From the NCBI RefSeq assembly GCF_026250525.1, contig NZ_CP111043.1, positions 310,001 to 374,000 on the forward strand: a stretch of DNA of 64,000 nt, written 5' to 3'. Each line of letters opens with the position of its first letter. Position 1 is the first letter of the stretch. Positions 7,835-16,488 of this stretch are shown piece after piece. The position numbers and the translations under genes are program-made. Origin of the DNA: Chondrinema litorale. GTDB lineage: Bacteria; Bacteroidota; Bacteroidia; Cytophagales; Flammeovirgaceae. A model generated the notes under the pieces. It was not told the DNA's origin. It did not search any database and saw only the letters and a program-made list of their open reading frames with translations.

Positions 7835-9394
7835 TTAAAAGTTATCACAAATATTTGCAGGTAGTTCCCTTGTTTCAGAATAAGAAGTTTGACTTATAAA
7901 ACCAGTTGCTGATACTACATTACCTTCGAATCGTGTTGAAAACTCATACTCTACACCCTGTTCTAGTTTGTACGTATACATCTTACCACTTTGTAATGTA
8001 CCAAGTATAACTGGTGAAGATGAAGATGATACAGGCTTGTAATAAACTGTTGCTGTTGGCCCAACTTGTAAATCATCACAAGTACCTATTAGGTGAAACA
8101 TCACCTCGCCTTTATCAAAATTTAATGAAATACTACCAGATGAAGATATTGAAGTTGATCCAATTACAGAATTATCAAAATCATTAAATACTTCTAATTT
8201 ATAATCACTAACACCCGGCAATTCTATAAACTTCAATTCAGAACCATCGTGGAAAGGGAATTTCTGCGTGATATAAGGTTTGTATTCTGAAGTTGTAGGA
8301 TCTTTATAAGTGATTGTAAATTTGAATTGGTCAGTAAAATATTTTTCAACATCAACAGATGGCTGAATGTTAGACGATACACTCACTATAATTGAAGAAA
8401 CTGCAGATGGATCTGACTCTTCAATAAAACCAGATTTTGAAATATCAAATGTTCCAAACTCAGAACTATTATAAAAAACAACAGAACCCTCTGAACTTAA
8501 ACTACTTGAACTTGTATCGAAAATTGATGAAGAACTTCCATCAATTGGTGTAAACAAAGCTTTCACATCATTAGCAGTAAATGTATCAGCAAAATCAAAG
8601 CTTAATTCAAAATCACTTGTTGTTGTAAATGCTTTTACACCATCGACAGATATTTCAATTTCTAACTGAGTATCTGGTAATATGCTAATAATTTCTGTTA
8701 ACGTACCAAGGTTGTTAAAGATCGATCTTATAAACTCACCTTTTACATGTTCTCCATCTGAAGCTCTAAACTTAACAGTGATTTCTCCAATTAAAATATT
8801 ACCGTTCTCATCTAAAAACTTGGTTCCAGCTTTAAATAAAGCTTTAATAAGAACATCTAATCCTTTTACTCTACTGTTTGCACTTTCACTAGTGATTTCA
8901 AAATCAGAAGTTAAAGCCCCTGTATTGTCAGTTGAAAAGGTAGATTCTAAAAATACTACATCAGAAGGGGGACTCACAAGATTTACTAATGGAATAGTCT
9001 GAACTGTATTACCAGTTTCTGAAATTGTTACAGTTCTTGAATAGCTTTCATATTCACTAGACGCTACATTAATCGTAAATTGAACAGGCTCATTATTTGA
9101 AGGTTGTGCATCTGGATGCAAAATTAAAGTAATTAATCCATCACCTGCGCTTACATCATAATTTCTTTCTCCAACTATATTTAGAACATATTCTGAATCG
9201 ATACCACTTATAGATATTTCAGCATCACTCGATATTGGCTCTCCATTAAGAGCATCTGTCAGTTCTACAGCAATAGTTGTATTTATAATTTCATCTGTAT
9301 CAAGAATCAAATCAATATCTTCAACTGGATTATCGCAACCGACCAGAAACAGCATTATACCAACAAGAGAGATATTTATAATATTTTTCAACAT
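7835..9394 (-). CDS. Serine-rich cell-surface lipoprotein, function unknown
   Basis: A 519-residue protein with a lipoprotein signal peptide (IMLFLVGC, lipid on C20) followed by an acidic stretch (CDNPVEDIDL). The mature protein is predicted mostly beta-stranded and rich in Ser, Asp and Thr, with runs such as SSSSIFDTSSSSLSSEGS. The first 120 residues look like an Ig-like or carboxypeptidase-regulatory sandwich. No enzymatic motif is visible. It lies 47 bp downstream of the outer-membrane barrel gene at 9442-10161 on the same strand, so the two are probably co-transcribed and may form a surface lipoprotein/barrel pair. I do not recognise the family. Confidence 0.6.
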   Translation of the reverse strand: MLKNIINISLVGIMLFLVGCDNPVEDIDLILDTDEIINTTIAVELTDALNGEPISSDAEISISGIDSEYVLNIVGERNYDVSAGDGLITLILHPDAQPSNNEPVQFTINVASSEYESYSRTVTISETGNTVQTIPLVNLVSPPSDVVFLESTFSTDNTGALTSDFEITSESANSRVKGLDVLIKALFKAGTKFLDENGNILIGEITVKFRASDGEHVKGEFIRSIFNNLGTLTEIISILPDTQLEIEISVDGVKAFTTTSDFELSFDFADTFTANDVKALFTPIDGSSSSIFDTSSSSLSSEGSVVFYNSSEFGTFDISKSGFIEESDPSAVSSIIVSVSSNIQPSVDVEKYFTDQFKFTITYKDPTTSEYKPYITQKFPFHDGSELKFIELPGVSDYKLEVFNDFDNSVIGSTSISSSGSISLNFDKGEVMFHLIGTCDDLQVGPTATVYYKPVSSSSSPVILGTLQSGKMYTYKLEQGVEYEFSTRFEGNVVSATGFISQTSYSETRELPANICDNF

Positions 9395-9441
9395 AGTTAA
9401 TTAAATTTTGATAGAAGTAAATTTGCTTGTATTTGTTTTAA

Positions 9442-10161
9442 TTAGATTTTAACCCCAAGTCTGAACATAATAACAGGATAAAATCGGTAGTCCTGCATAT
9501 TTTCTTCAAGTTGGTCACTTTGAGAGCTTGTTTCACTAAGCATTTTTGTTGCATTAATTGTTACATTAGGTGAACTATTGTAATATGTGCCCATTTCGAA
9601 TCCGAAGTTTACTCTACCCTTCGGTACTGCTCTGCCAAAACCTAAACCTGCATATGGAGCAAATTTTTCGTATGTTACATCTACACCAAGTGTACCTACA
9701 TCATCACCATCTATACTAATTTCTCCTAGAGAAAAAACTTCATCCCCCACATAAACTCCATTGATTGAGTAATCTTCATTTAGATGATATGCAAGTCCAC
9801 CAGTAAGTTTAAAACTGCTCCCTTTGAATGGATAATAATCAGCTAGTAGTTGTAAAGATTTTAAATCTACATCTGCATCTAAATTAAAAGGTTCGCCTTC
9901 TACATCAACTTGAAAAGATTGATCAAACTGAAAGTAAGTACCGCCAAATCTTAATTGAAACTTTTGGGAAATTCCAATACCCATGTCTATGCCAACTCCT
10001 CTGGTACTACCACTAATTCCTATTGAAAATTGAGTTCCTGTTTTAACTGGTTCTTCGGTTGTTGTCTCCTCCACAACAACTTCATTTTCTTGCGCAAATA
10101 AGACTGACTGCAATCCCACAACAAGTAAAAAGGAAAGGGTTAAGAGTATTTTTTTATCCAT
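9442..10161 (-). CDS. Predicted outer-membrane beta-barrel protein
   Basis: A 239-residue protein with a signal peptide ending near residue 23 (VLFAQ) followed by an acidic Glu/Thr linker. The remainder shows alternating hydrophobic strands ending in aromatic residues, for example FQLRFGGTYFQF, LQLLADYYPF and VNFGFEMGTYYN, and terminates with the strand RFYPVIMFRLGVKI, as expected for an eight- to ten-stranded outer-membrane barrel. It resembles the generic OmpA/OprF-type barrels annotated in Bacteroidota but lacks a peptidoglycan-binding domain. It is the promoter-proximal gene of a likely two-gene unit with the serine-rich lipoprotein. Ligand unknown. Confidence 0.6.
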   Translation of the reverse strand: MDKKILLTLSFLLVVGLQSVLFAQENEVVVEETTTEEPVKTGTQFSIGISGSTRGVGIDMGIGISQKFQLRFGGTYFQFDQSFQVDVEGEPFNLDADVDLKSLQLLADYYPFKGSSFKLTGGLAYHLNEDYSINGVYVGDEVFSLGEISIDGDDVGTLGVDVTYEKFAPYAGLGFGRAVPKGRVNFGFEMGTYYNSSPNVTINATKMLSETSSQSDQLEENMQDYRFYPVIMFRLGVKI

Positions 10162-10615
10162 ATTTTATGTGATTAGGTTATGACTTCAAGTGCAGCTTGA
10201 CAAATTCACAACCGAATCAGAGATATTAATATTTATAGAATGGGAATTTTATTGCGATGTAAGCTTTACTAACGGCAGCTAATAAAAAAATAAAATGAAT
10301 TCAGTAATACTACTTGGGAGAGTCGTTCTTTATCTTTACCAAATCCTGTTATTGCAAAAGGAAATTTTAATTATAAGCACAAAACACTAATATTATAATA
10401 CCATTACTTTGTAGAGGAAAAGTTAGGGGACAAAAGTTAAGAGTAAGATTTTCTAATCTTCGTGAAAAATATGGATTAGAATCTTGAAGAAAGATATAAT
10501 CCTGACATGCATTAAGATTTATTAAATATTGAGAATTAAGATATTGGCTTAAAAAAATTCCTCAAAGAGAGATCACATTAAGTTTTGTTTAAAATTCGAA
10601 GGGACTTAAGTCTAG
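10162..10615. other. 454-bp gap without a recognisable gene
   Basis: No credible reading frame on either strand. It holds the upstream region of the barrel gene (right part of its minus-strand promoter) and an imperfect hairpin at 10445-10485: arms 10445-10458 and 10474-10485 pair over 12 bp with a two-T bulge and a 15-nt loop. No tRNA-like or terminator-like structure was seen. Confidence 0.4.
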
Positions 10616-11638
10616 CTAAGCCCAAACCTTAGTGCCTTCAGTACAGTTTTTACATATCTCAATTTTGCTTCTCGATTTTAGCAAAGCACTTCTAAAATTG
10701 TTATACTTCTTACTTCTCCATAATTCTGCAAAACTGCTATTCTTTAAATCTCCCAAACGATGGTGGGCATCTTTATCGAAACAGCAAGGTACAACCAAGC
10801 CATCCCATGTAATTACACATGAGTGCCACATCTTCCAGCAACTGTTCACTAAAGAATTTTTTATCTTGTATGTACCATTCTTCTGCTTAGAATATCTAGA
10901 ATATTTATCTTGATCGGGAATTAAGGGTGAGCCATTTTCATAATCGTAAATTTGAGCCGTCTTTAAACCAACCTCATCTACTCCTAATGATTTTGCTAAA
11001 TCATAAACTTCATCAATTTGATGTTCATTGGGCTTTACCACCAAAAATTGAAAAATAACATGAGGTGTTTTAGATTTCAGTTTCTTTTTCCATTCAATAA
11101 TATTTTTAGTGCCCTCTATTACCTTTTCGAGTTTACCTCCTACTCTATAAGACTGATACGTCTCTTGAGTGGTACCGTCAATAGAAATAATTAATCTATC
11201 GAGGCCAGACTCTACAGTTTTTTTTGCATTTTGATCATTTAAATAGTGTGCATTGGTAGAAGTAGCTGTATATATTTTCCTATCAGATGCATATTTTACT
11301 AAATCAAGAAATTTTGGGTTTAAATAGGGTTCTCCTTGAAAGTAGAAAATCAGATAAGTAAGTGTACTTGCCAGTTCATCTATAGATCTTTTAAAAAGTT
11401 CTTCACCTAGCATTCCTGTTGGTCGTGTAAAAGACCGCAACCCACTTGGACACTCAGGGCATCTTAAGTTACAAGACGTAGTTGGCTCAAACGAAATACT
11501 AATTGGCAACCCACTATGCTTTACCTTACCAAACCATTTTGAGAGATAATAACTAGAATACACTTTTAACATATTCCTTACTTTCTTAAAATTCAGTTTG
11601 GAGAGGTAATTAACCCCGTCATAAAAATTACTATTCAT
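10616..11638 (-). CDS. Radical SAM / SPASM domain protein
   Basis: Starting at the ATG 11636-11638 (preceded by AGGGGA at a good ribosome-binding distance; an upstream TTG at 11662 is less likely) the protein has 340 residues. The 4Fe-4S cluster motif is CNLRCPEC in SFEPTTSCNLRCPECPSG, and the S-adenosylmethionine-binding features YFQGEPYLNP and SIDGTTQETY follow. The C-terminal SPASM region contains the cysteines in SCWKMWHSCVITWDG, VPCCFD and EICKNC, which bind an auxiliary Fe-S cluster. Such proteins modify peptides or small molecules by radical chemistry. No precursor peptide or partner enzyme is adjacent, so the substrate is unknown. The N-terminal 45 residues resemble those of radical SAM proteins found in polysaccharide or lipid clusters. 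Confidence 0.85.
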   Translation of the reverse strand: MNSNFYDGVNYLSKLNFKKVRNMLKVYSSYYLSKWFGKVKHSGLPISISFEPTTSCNLRCPECPSGLRSFTRPTGMLGEELFKRSIDELASTLTYLIFYFQGEPYLNPKFLDLVKYASDRKIYTATSTNAHYLNDQNAKKTVESGLDRLIISIDGTTQETYQSYRVGGKLEKVIEGTKNIIEWKKKLKSKTPHVIFQFLVVKPNEHQIDEVYDLAKSLGVDEVGLKTAQIYDYENGSPLIPDQDKYSRYSKQKNGTYKIKNSLVNSCWKMWHSCVITWDGLVVPCCFDKDAHHRLGDLKNSSFAELWRSKKYNNFRSALLKSRSKIEICKNCTEGTKVWA

Positions 11639-11817
11639 AAAAAAATCCCCTGAGACAATCAAATATTCACAATAGCAGCAATATTACCAGATAATTTCTC
11701 CACACTCAACAGAATTGTAAGTTAACTTTTTCCTTACATACTAAACTCTATAAAAAACAATTATAATGGTGTAGTAACTCTATCAACTGAAGTCCCTTAT
11801 CTTCAATTCATTTTTTC

Positions 11818-13827
11818 ATGAGAAAAATTCTTCAGAATTTCGGTTTTAACCTAAAGACACAATTCATACTTTTTACAAGTTTAACTTTTACACTTGTATT
11901 CACCCTACTTGCAAGTGGTATTTATCTCTACCAGAAAAAACTATTAATTGAATCTAATGAAGCTAGAATGTATGGCCACGTACAAGATTTAATTAATACA
12001 ATTAATATCTATTATGAAGAAAGAAAAGAGACCATATTAAAAACAGGTGATGGTTTCGAAAAGCTACTTTCAGGTTCCAAGCAGATAGTAGAAACCGACT
12101 CTACCATCTCAATGCCAGCTATTTCATTTAGAGATGGTACTCAAAAAACAGTGGAAGTTAACCAATGGCTTTACCTTGGCGAGCAATTGCAATATGGCGA
12201 TCACTATCTTGTAGATGCAATTGGCGATATTTCGGGAGGTTATGTTTCTCTTTTTCAAAAAGCAGAAGACGAACACTTAGTTATCCAGACTAATATGTAT
12301 TTGGGCAGTGAAAACCGATCTGAAAATGTATTAGTAAGTGAAGATGTACTAGACGAAGCATTTAGTGGCGAAGAAGTTCTTAAGCGAATTTTTATTATTG
12401 ACAAATGGACGCAATCTTTATATAAACCACTAAAAATTAACGGTGAGACTAAAGGAGTTCTTTTTGTAGGATTGGATGAAAATATAGACGAAAGAGCGGC
12501 TCCTATCTTTAATGAAATATCTTATTTCCAAACTGGTTACCCTTACTGTTTTGACTCTAAAGGTAAGTTTTTAATTCATCCTACTCTTAAAGGAGATAGC
12601 ATAAATAATTATATTGATGTTGCTTCGCTAAGCAGAGATAAGCACAACAAAATCAGGTATGAATATGACGAAAATGGTCAATCTGGTGTGAATTGGATTT
12701 ACTATCAGTATTATGCACCTTACGACATATTTGTTGCTGCAACTGTAAATGAAGAGGACTTTCTAGGAAAACCACTTTTTGAGATTAGAATGATCATCTT
12801 TTTTGGCTTACTAACCTCTTTAGTAATTGGTATAACAGGCATCTACTTTATGGTTGATACCATTACCAAACCAATAAATACTTTAAACTCTCAGCTTCAA
12901 GAATTAGCCCAAGGTAAAAAAGTAAAATATAAACCCATAAAGAGAAAAGACGAAATAGGGCACATTGCAAAAGCAGTTGGCAAAGTAATTAATAGCGTAA
13001 ACGATGCATCTAAATTTGCTGAAGAAATTGGAAATGAAAACTACGATGCGGAATATAAAGCAATAAGTGATGAAGATGTATTAGGAAACGCACTTCTTAA
13101 CATGAAGGATAATTTACAAAAGTCCAAAACTGAAAGAGAACAACGCGCATGGATTAATACAGGAATAGCCTCATTTAATAATATTTTAAGAAGCAACTCA
13201 AATGAAATAGAAGAACTTTCTGAACAGATTCTTATCCAAATTATTAAATACCTCAATGCAAATCAAGGCGCATTATATGTAGTTCAAGAGAAAGATCAAT
13301 TAGAAAAACTTGTACTTAGTGCCTATTATGCTTGGGGTAAAAAGAAACATTTAAAACAAGAAATTTTACCGGGAGATGGACAAATCGGGCAGATTTGGTT
13401 AGAAAAAGAATACATCTACATGGAAAACATTCCTGATAATTATGTTCATATTAGTTCTGGTTTAGGAGATGCCAATCCAAGAATGATTTTAATAGTTCCT
13501 TTAATTCTAAATGATGTGGTTTATGGAATTATGGAAATTGCCTCTTTTGAAAAACTCGAAGAATTTAAAGTTCAATTTGTGTTAAGAATTGCTGAAAGTA
13601 TTGCATCTACACTTTCTATGGTTCAAACCAACGAAAAGACTCACAAATTACTAAAAAAGACCCAGCAGATGACAGAAGAGCTTAGGTCGCAAGAAGAAGA
13701 AATGAGACAAAATGTAGAAGAACTACAAGCCACACACGAGGAGATGAATAGAAGGGAAAAATTATTGAGAGATGAAATTGAAGATTTAAAAACAGAAAAT
13801 GAACAACTTAAATCTCCAGTAGAATAA
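11818..13827 (+). CDS. Cache-HAMP-GAF sensor protein with coiled-coil tail
   Basis: A 669-residue membrane sensor. Order: TM1 (about 15-37), an extracytoplasmic Cache-type double-PAS ligand domain (about 40-320, including YPYCFDSKGKFLIHP), TM2 (about 324-346), HAMP (about 347-400), a second helical linker with a HAMP-like NAEYKAISDEDVLGNAL stretch, a GAF domain (about 466-605) and a highly charged Glu/Gln-rich coiled coil to the end (RSQEEEMRQNVEELQATHEEM). No kinase, GGDEF, methyl-accepting or phosphatase domain is present, so output must come through the coiled coil and a partner protein. It is divergent from the radical SAM gene and followed by a hairpin terminator. The ligand is unknown. 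Confidence 0.8.
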   Translation: MRKILQNFGFNLKTQFILFTSLTFTLVFTLLASGIYLYQKKLLIESNEARMYGHVQDLINTINIYYEERKETILKTGDGFEKLLSGSKQIVETDSTISMPAISFRDGTQKTVEVNQWLYLGEQLQYGDHYLVDAIGDISGGYVSLFQKAEDEHLVIQTNMYLGSENRSENVLVSEDVLDEAFSGEEVLKRIFIIDKWTQSLYKPLKINGETKGVLFVGLDENIDERAAPIFNEISYFQTGYPYCFDSKGKFLIHPTLKGDSINNYIDVASLSRDKHNKIRYEYDENGQSGVNWIYYQYYAPYDIFVAATVNEEDFLGKPLFEIRMIIFFGLLTSLVIGITGIYFMVDTITKPINTLNSQLQELAQGKKVKYKPIKRKDEIGHIAKAVGKVINSVNDASKFAEEIGNENYDAEYKAISDEDVLGNALLNMKDNLQKSKTEREQRAWINTGIASFNNILRSNSNEIEELSEQILIQIIKYLNANQGALYVVQEKDQLEKLVLSAYYAWGKKKHLKQEILPGDGQIGQIWLEKEYIYMENIPDNYVHISSGLGDANPRMILIVPLILNDVVYGIMEIASFEKLEEFKVQFVLRIAESIASTLSMVQTNEKTHKLLKKTQQMTEELRSQEEEMRQNVEELQATHEEMNRREKLLRDEIEDLKTENEQLKSPVE

Positions 13828-13830
13828 AAA

Positions 13831-13848
13831 AGGAGGATAACTCCTCCT
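13831..13848. terminator. Terminator hairpin after the Cache-HAMP-GAF gene
   Basis: AGGAGG (13831-13836) and CCTCCT (13843-13848) pair around a 6-nt loop, with A residues before and a T-rich tract after, between two convergent genes. Confidence 0.65.
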
Positions 13849-13861
13849 CTCTTTTATATTT

Positions 13862-14119
13862 TTATTTTCCAGCTAATATCTTTTTACCTTTTTTAGCTAA
13901 ATCATTTATGTTATCTTCAACATCTTCAGATAGATGAGTAAAAGAATCTTTACTTTTTAGGTAAACCTCATCCATAGCATCATTAAGTTCTCTTACCTTT
14001 CTGTTCAGTTTCTTTCTAGTTCTTTTACCTTTATCTGGAGCAAACAACAATGCAGTAACTGCACCAACAGCAGCACCTAGTATTACACCCGCAAAAAACG
14101 ATTCTCCTTTATTACTCAT
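13862..14119 (-). CDS. YtxH domain protein
   Basis: An 85-residue protein with one glycine/alanine-rich membrane segment (about 8-27, FFAGVILGAAVGAVTALLFAP) followed by DKGKRTRKKL and a charged helical tail. This is the standard YtxH architecture, small membrane-anchored proteins often linked to general stress in Gram-positives and common but uncharacterised in Bacteroidota. It is a single gene between two terminated or divergent neighbours. Family call is reliable, role unknown. Confidence 0.85.
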   Translation of the reverse strand: MSNKGESFFAGVILGAAVGAVTALLFAPDKGKRTRKKLNRKVRELNDAMDEVYLKSKDSFTHLSEDVEDNINDLAKKGKKILAGK

Positions 14120-14234
14120 TTTAGTGTTCTATTTAAGTTCAAAAAAAATTAAAATTCCTTTAATATTTATAACGATATTGGGAAGCAATCGTTTTGAAAA
14201 TTTTAAGTTCAAACCCTAAAACAGAGATATTTTT

Positions 14235-15113
14235 TTACTTTTTATAGGTATTTATCGCTTCTGTTGCCAATTCTGGTAAATCTCCTGAAATTATATCTAT
14301 TCCCTTTTTAAATAAATCGTGATAAACAGAAATGCCCTTAGCTAATGCTTTATTATCAAGGTTTCCCATAGTGCCTATTATACAATAAGTACCTTTATCA
14401 TGTATGGCTTTGTAAATGCTTTTCGGAGATTCTTTTGTACCAGTAAATGCCAAAATATTTGAAAATGGAATTCCAGTATTTTCAAATTGTTCTAACTCAA
14501 AACTATTTCTAATATTTACAGACATCATTAACTCAGGAGCCAAGCTATACACAAGTTTTGCATCTTCGATATTATATACAATAATCATAATATTGTCTGT
14601 TACATCTTGCTCTATTACTGTTTCTATCACTTTATTAAATGGAACAGTTCTTTTTACATCTAGGCTTAATATAGCCTTATCTTTCGACCATTTTAACACA
14701 TCTTTGAGCAATGGTACTTTATAATTTGTTTTATTTCCATTGTTATCTACTAAAGACAGGTTTTGAATTTCAGCATAAGTTAACTCGCCTACTTTGCCAG
14801 TTCCGGTTGTAGTTCTATCTACAGAATTATCGTGCATTAATACAAGCACACTGTCTTTAGTTAAACTTATATCTATTTCTAAGATGCAGGGAATAAGATT
14901 TACTGTATGCGCAAATGTTTCTAGACAGTTTTCTGGATAACCCACTAAAGGTCCACCACGATGTGCGCTGTAAAGTGGTTCTTTTTCTGGAGTCCATTTA
15001 AAAAACTCAGTGATAGTTTTGTCCTCATCTATAAGTGCATCTAATTGCTGAGCACAACAAGAAAAAACACTTAGCAAAGTGACAAGAAGTGATAATGTAA
15101 ACTTGTTAATCAT
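14235..15113 (-). CDS. Exported glycerophosphodiester phosphodiesterase family protein
   Basis: A 292-residue GDPD-family TIM-barrel enzyme with an N-terminal export signal (possible lipid attachment at the SCC, residues 18-20). The catalytic and metal-binding set is visible: H51 and R52 (SAHRGG), E61 (YPENCLETF), E79 and D81 (LEIDISLTKD) and H94 (LMHDNSVDRTTTGTG). The family hydrolyses glycerophosphodiesters from phospholipids to glycerol 3-phosphate and an alcohol. The substrate here could also be another phosphodiester. It is transcribed divergently from cinA. A TAAATTTG box on the minus strand (15188-15181) could drive it, although its -33 region is weak. Confidence 0.88.
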   Translation of the reverse strand: MINKFTLSLLVTLLSVFSCCAQQLDALIDEDKTITEFFKWTPEKEPLYSAHRGGPLVGYPENCLETFAHTVNLIPCILEIDISLTKDSVLVLMHDNSVDRTTTGTGKVGELTYAEIQNLSLVDNNGNKTNYKVPLLKDVLKWSKDKAILSLDVKRTVPFNKVIETVIEQDVTDNIMIIVYNIEDAKLVYSLAPELMMSVNIRNSFELEQFENTGIPFSNILAFTGTKESPKSIYKAIHDKGTYCIIGTMGNLDNKALAKGISVYHDLFKKGIDIISGDLPELATEAINTYKK

Positions 15114-15133
15114 AATTTTTAAAGATTACTTGA

Positions 15134-15166
15134 TTTGTTCTTTTAGGATACTTAGCGATAATTTTG
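15134..15166 (+). promoter_or_regulatory. Predicted promoter of cinA
   Basis: TTTG (15134-15137), 21-bp spacer, TAATTTTG (15159-15166). Both elements match the Bacteroidota housekeeping consensus exactly. Transcription would begin near 15172, about 43 nt before the cinA ATG. Confidence 0.6.
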
Positions 15167-15214
15167 ATTTAATTTGCCAACAAATTTATTGAGAATTAAT
15201 GTAAGTAGAACATA

Positions 15215-16465
15215 ATGGAAAATATATACGCCGAGATTATTACCATTGGAGATGAAATTCTTTATGGTCAAATTACAGATACAAATAGCCAGTGGATTAG
15301 CAGCGAACTAGATAAAATAGGCATCAGAATTATTAGAAAGGTGTCTGTTGGTGATGTGAGAGAAGAAATTGAAAAGTCTTTTAAAGAAGCTGAAGCAAGA
15401 GCAGATATAATTATTATTACCGGAGGGCTTGGTCCAACTAAAGATGATATTACAAAAAAAACAATTGCAAACTATGTAAATGCAGGTATGATAATGAATG
15501 AAGATGTTTTGGAAAACATCAGAAATATCTTCGATAAAAAAAATAGAGAAGTAAATAAACTCAACCGAGGGCAAGCACTTGTACCAGATAAAGCCACAGT
15601 TTTAATGAACCCCGTTGGAACTGCTCCAGGTATGTGGATTGAACATAATAATAAAGTTTTCATTTCTCTTCCGGGAGTACCTCACGAAATGAAAAGAATC
15701 CTAACCGATTCTGGCTTGCCCAAACTCAGAGAAAAGTATAAAACACCATTCATTTATCATAAAATGATAAAAACCATTGGTATAGGTGAATCTCTGCTTG
15801 CACCAAAAATTGAAGCGTGGGAAGACAGCCTACCAGAAAATATCAAATTGGCATATTTACCAAGAGCCGGACAAGTAAGATTGAGACTTACTGGCACTTC
15901 AATGAATAAAGAACAAATAATTGATGATGTAGAGAAAGTGGCATTAGAACTCAATAAATATATTAAAGAGTTTATTTATGCTTTTGATGATGAAGAGATT
16001 GAGGTAACTATTGGCAGGCTACTTAAAGAAAAGCAATTAACCCTAGCTACAGCAGAGAGTTGCACAGGTGGCAGAGTAGCAGATAAAATTACTGATATAC
16101 CTGGTTGCTCTGCATATTATATGGGTGGGATTGTGTCTTATAGCAATGCTGTTAAAATGAGTCAATTGGGTGTAAAAGAAAGTACTTTAAAAGAGTATGG
16201 TGCAGTGAGCGAACAAACAGCCAGAGAAATGGCAGAAAACGTGCGTGTAAAATATGGAGCAGATTTCGGAATTTCAACAACTGGTATTGCAGGTCCAGAT
16301 GGCGGTGTTCCAGGCAAACCAGTTGGTACTATTTACATAGCTCTTGCCAGCCCAGACGAAACACAAGTTAAATTATTGAATTTGGATACAGAAAGGTTAA
16401 TAAATATCCAAAGAACTTATTCAGCAGTATTAGAAATACTAAGACAAAAACTAATGGTAAGCTGA
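15215..16465 (+). CDS. cinA: CinA-like ADP-ribose/NMN-recycling protein
   Basis: A 416-residue two-domain protein. The N-terminal half is a MoaB/MogA-like domain (EIITIGDEILYGQITDTNS, then ITGGLGPTKDD and LPGVPHEM), associated with ADP-ribose pyrophosphatase activity in CinA. The C-terminal half is the NMN deamidase (PncC) domain with the catalytic serine in TAESCTGG at about residues 278-285 and the conserved GIAGPDGG. Together they recycle pyridine nucleotides. The name 'competence/damage-inducible' comes from Gram-positives and need not apply here. The gene is convergent with tgt with no gap, and the shared terminator encodes the C-terminal KLMV of both proteins. Confidence 0.95.
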   Translation: MENIYAEIITIGDEILYGQITDTNSQWISSELDKIGIRIIRKVSVGDVREEIEKSFKEAEARADIIIITGGLGPTKDDITKKTIANYVNAGMIMNEDVLENIRNIFDKKNREVNKLNRGQALVPDKATVLMNPVGTAPGMWIEHNNKVFISLPGVPHEMKRILTDSGLPKLREKYKTPFIYHKMIKTIGIGESLLAPKIEAWEDSLPENIKLAYLPRAGQVRLRLTGTSMNKEQIIDDVEKVALELNKYIKEFIYAFDDEEIEVTIGRLLKEKQLTLATAESCTGGRVADKITDIPGCSAYYMGGIVSYSNAVKMSQLGVKESTLKEYGAVSEQTAREMAENVRVKYGADFGISTTGIAGPDGGVPGKPVGTIYIALASPDETQVKLLNLDTERLINIQRTYSAVLEILRQKLMVS

Positions 16466-16488
16466 TTACAGCCTTACCATTAGTTTTT
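16446..16488. terminator. Bidirectional terminator embedded in two coding regions
   Basis: Perfect 16-bp inverted repeat: 16446-16461 and 16473-16488, core ACTAATGGTAAG with A and T runs outside and an 11-nt loop. The left arm codes the end of cinA, the right arm the end of tgt. Confidence 0.85.

Noticed and set aside
11638..11662. TTG-initiated extension of the radical SAM protein
   Set aside because: The ATG at 11638 has an AGGGGA ribosome-binding sequence, and the upstream TTG does not.
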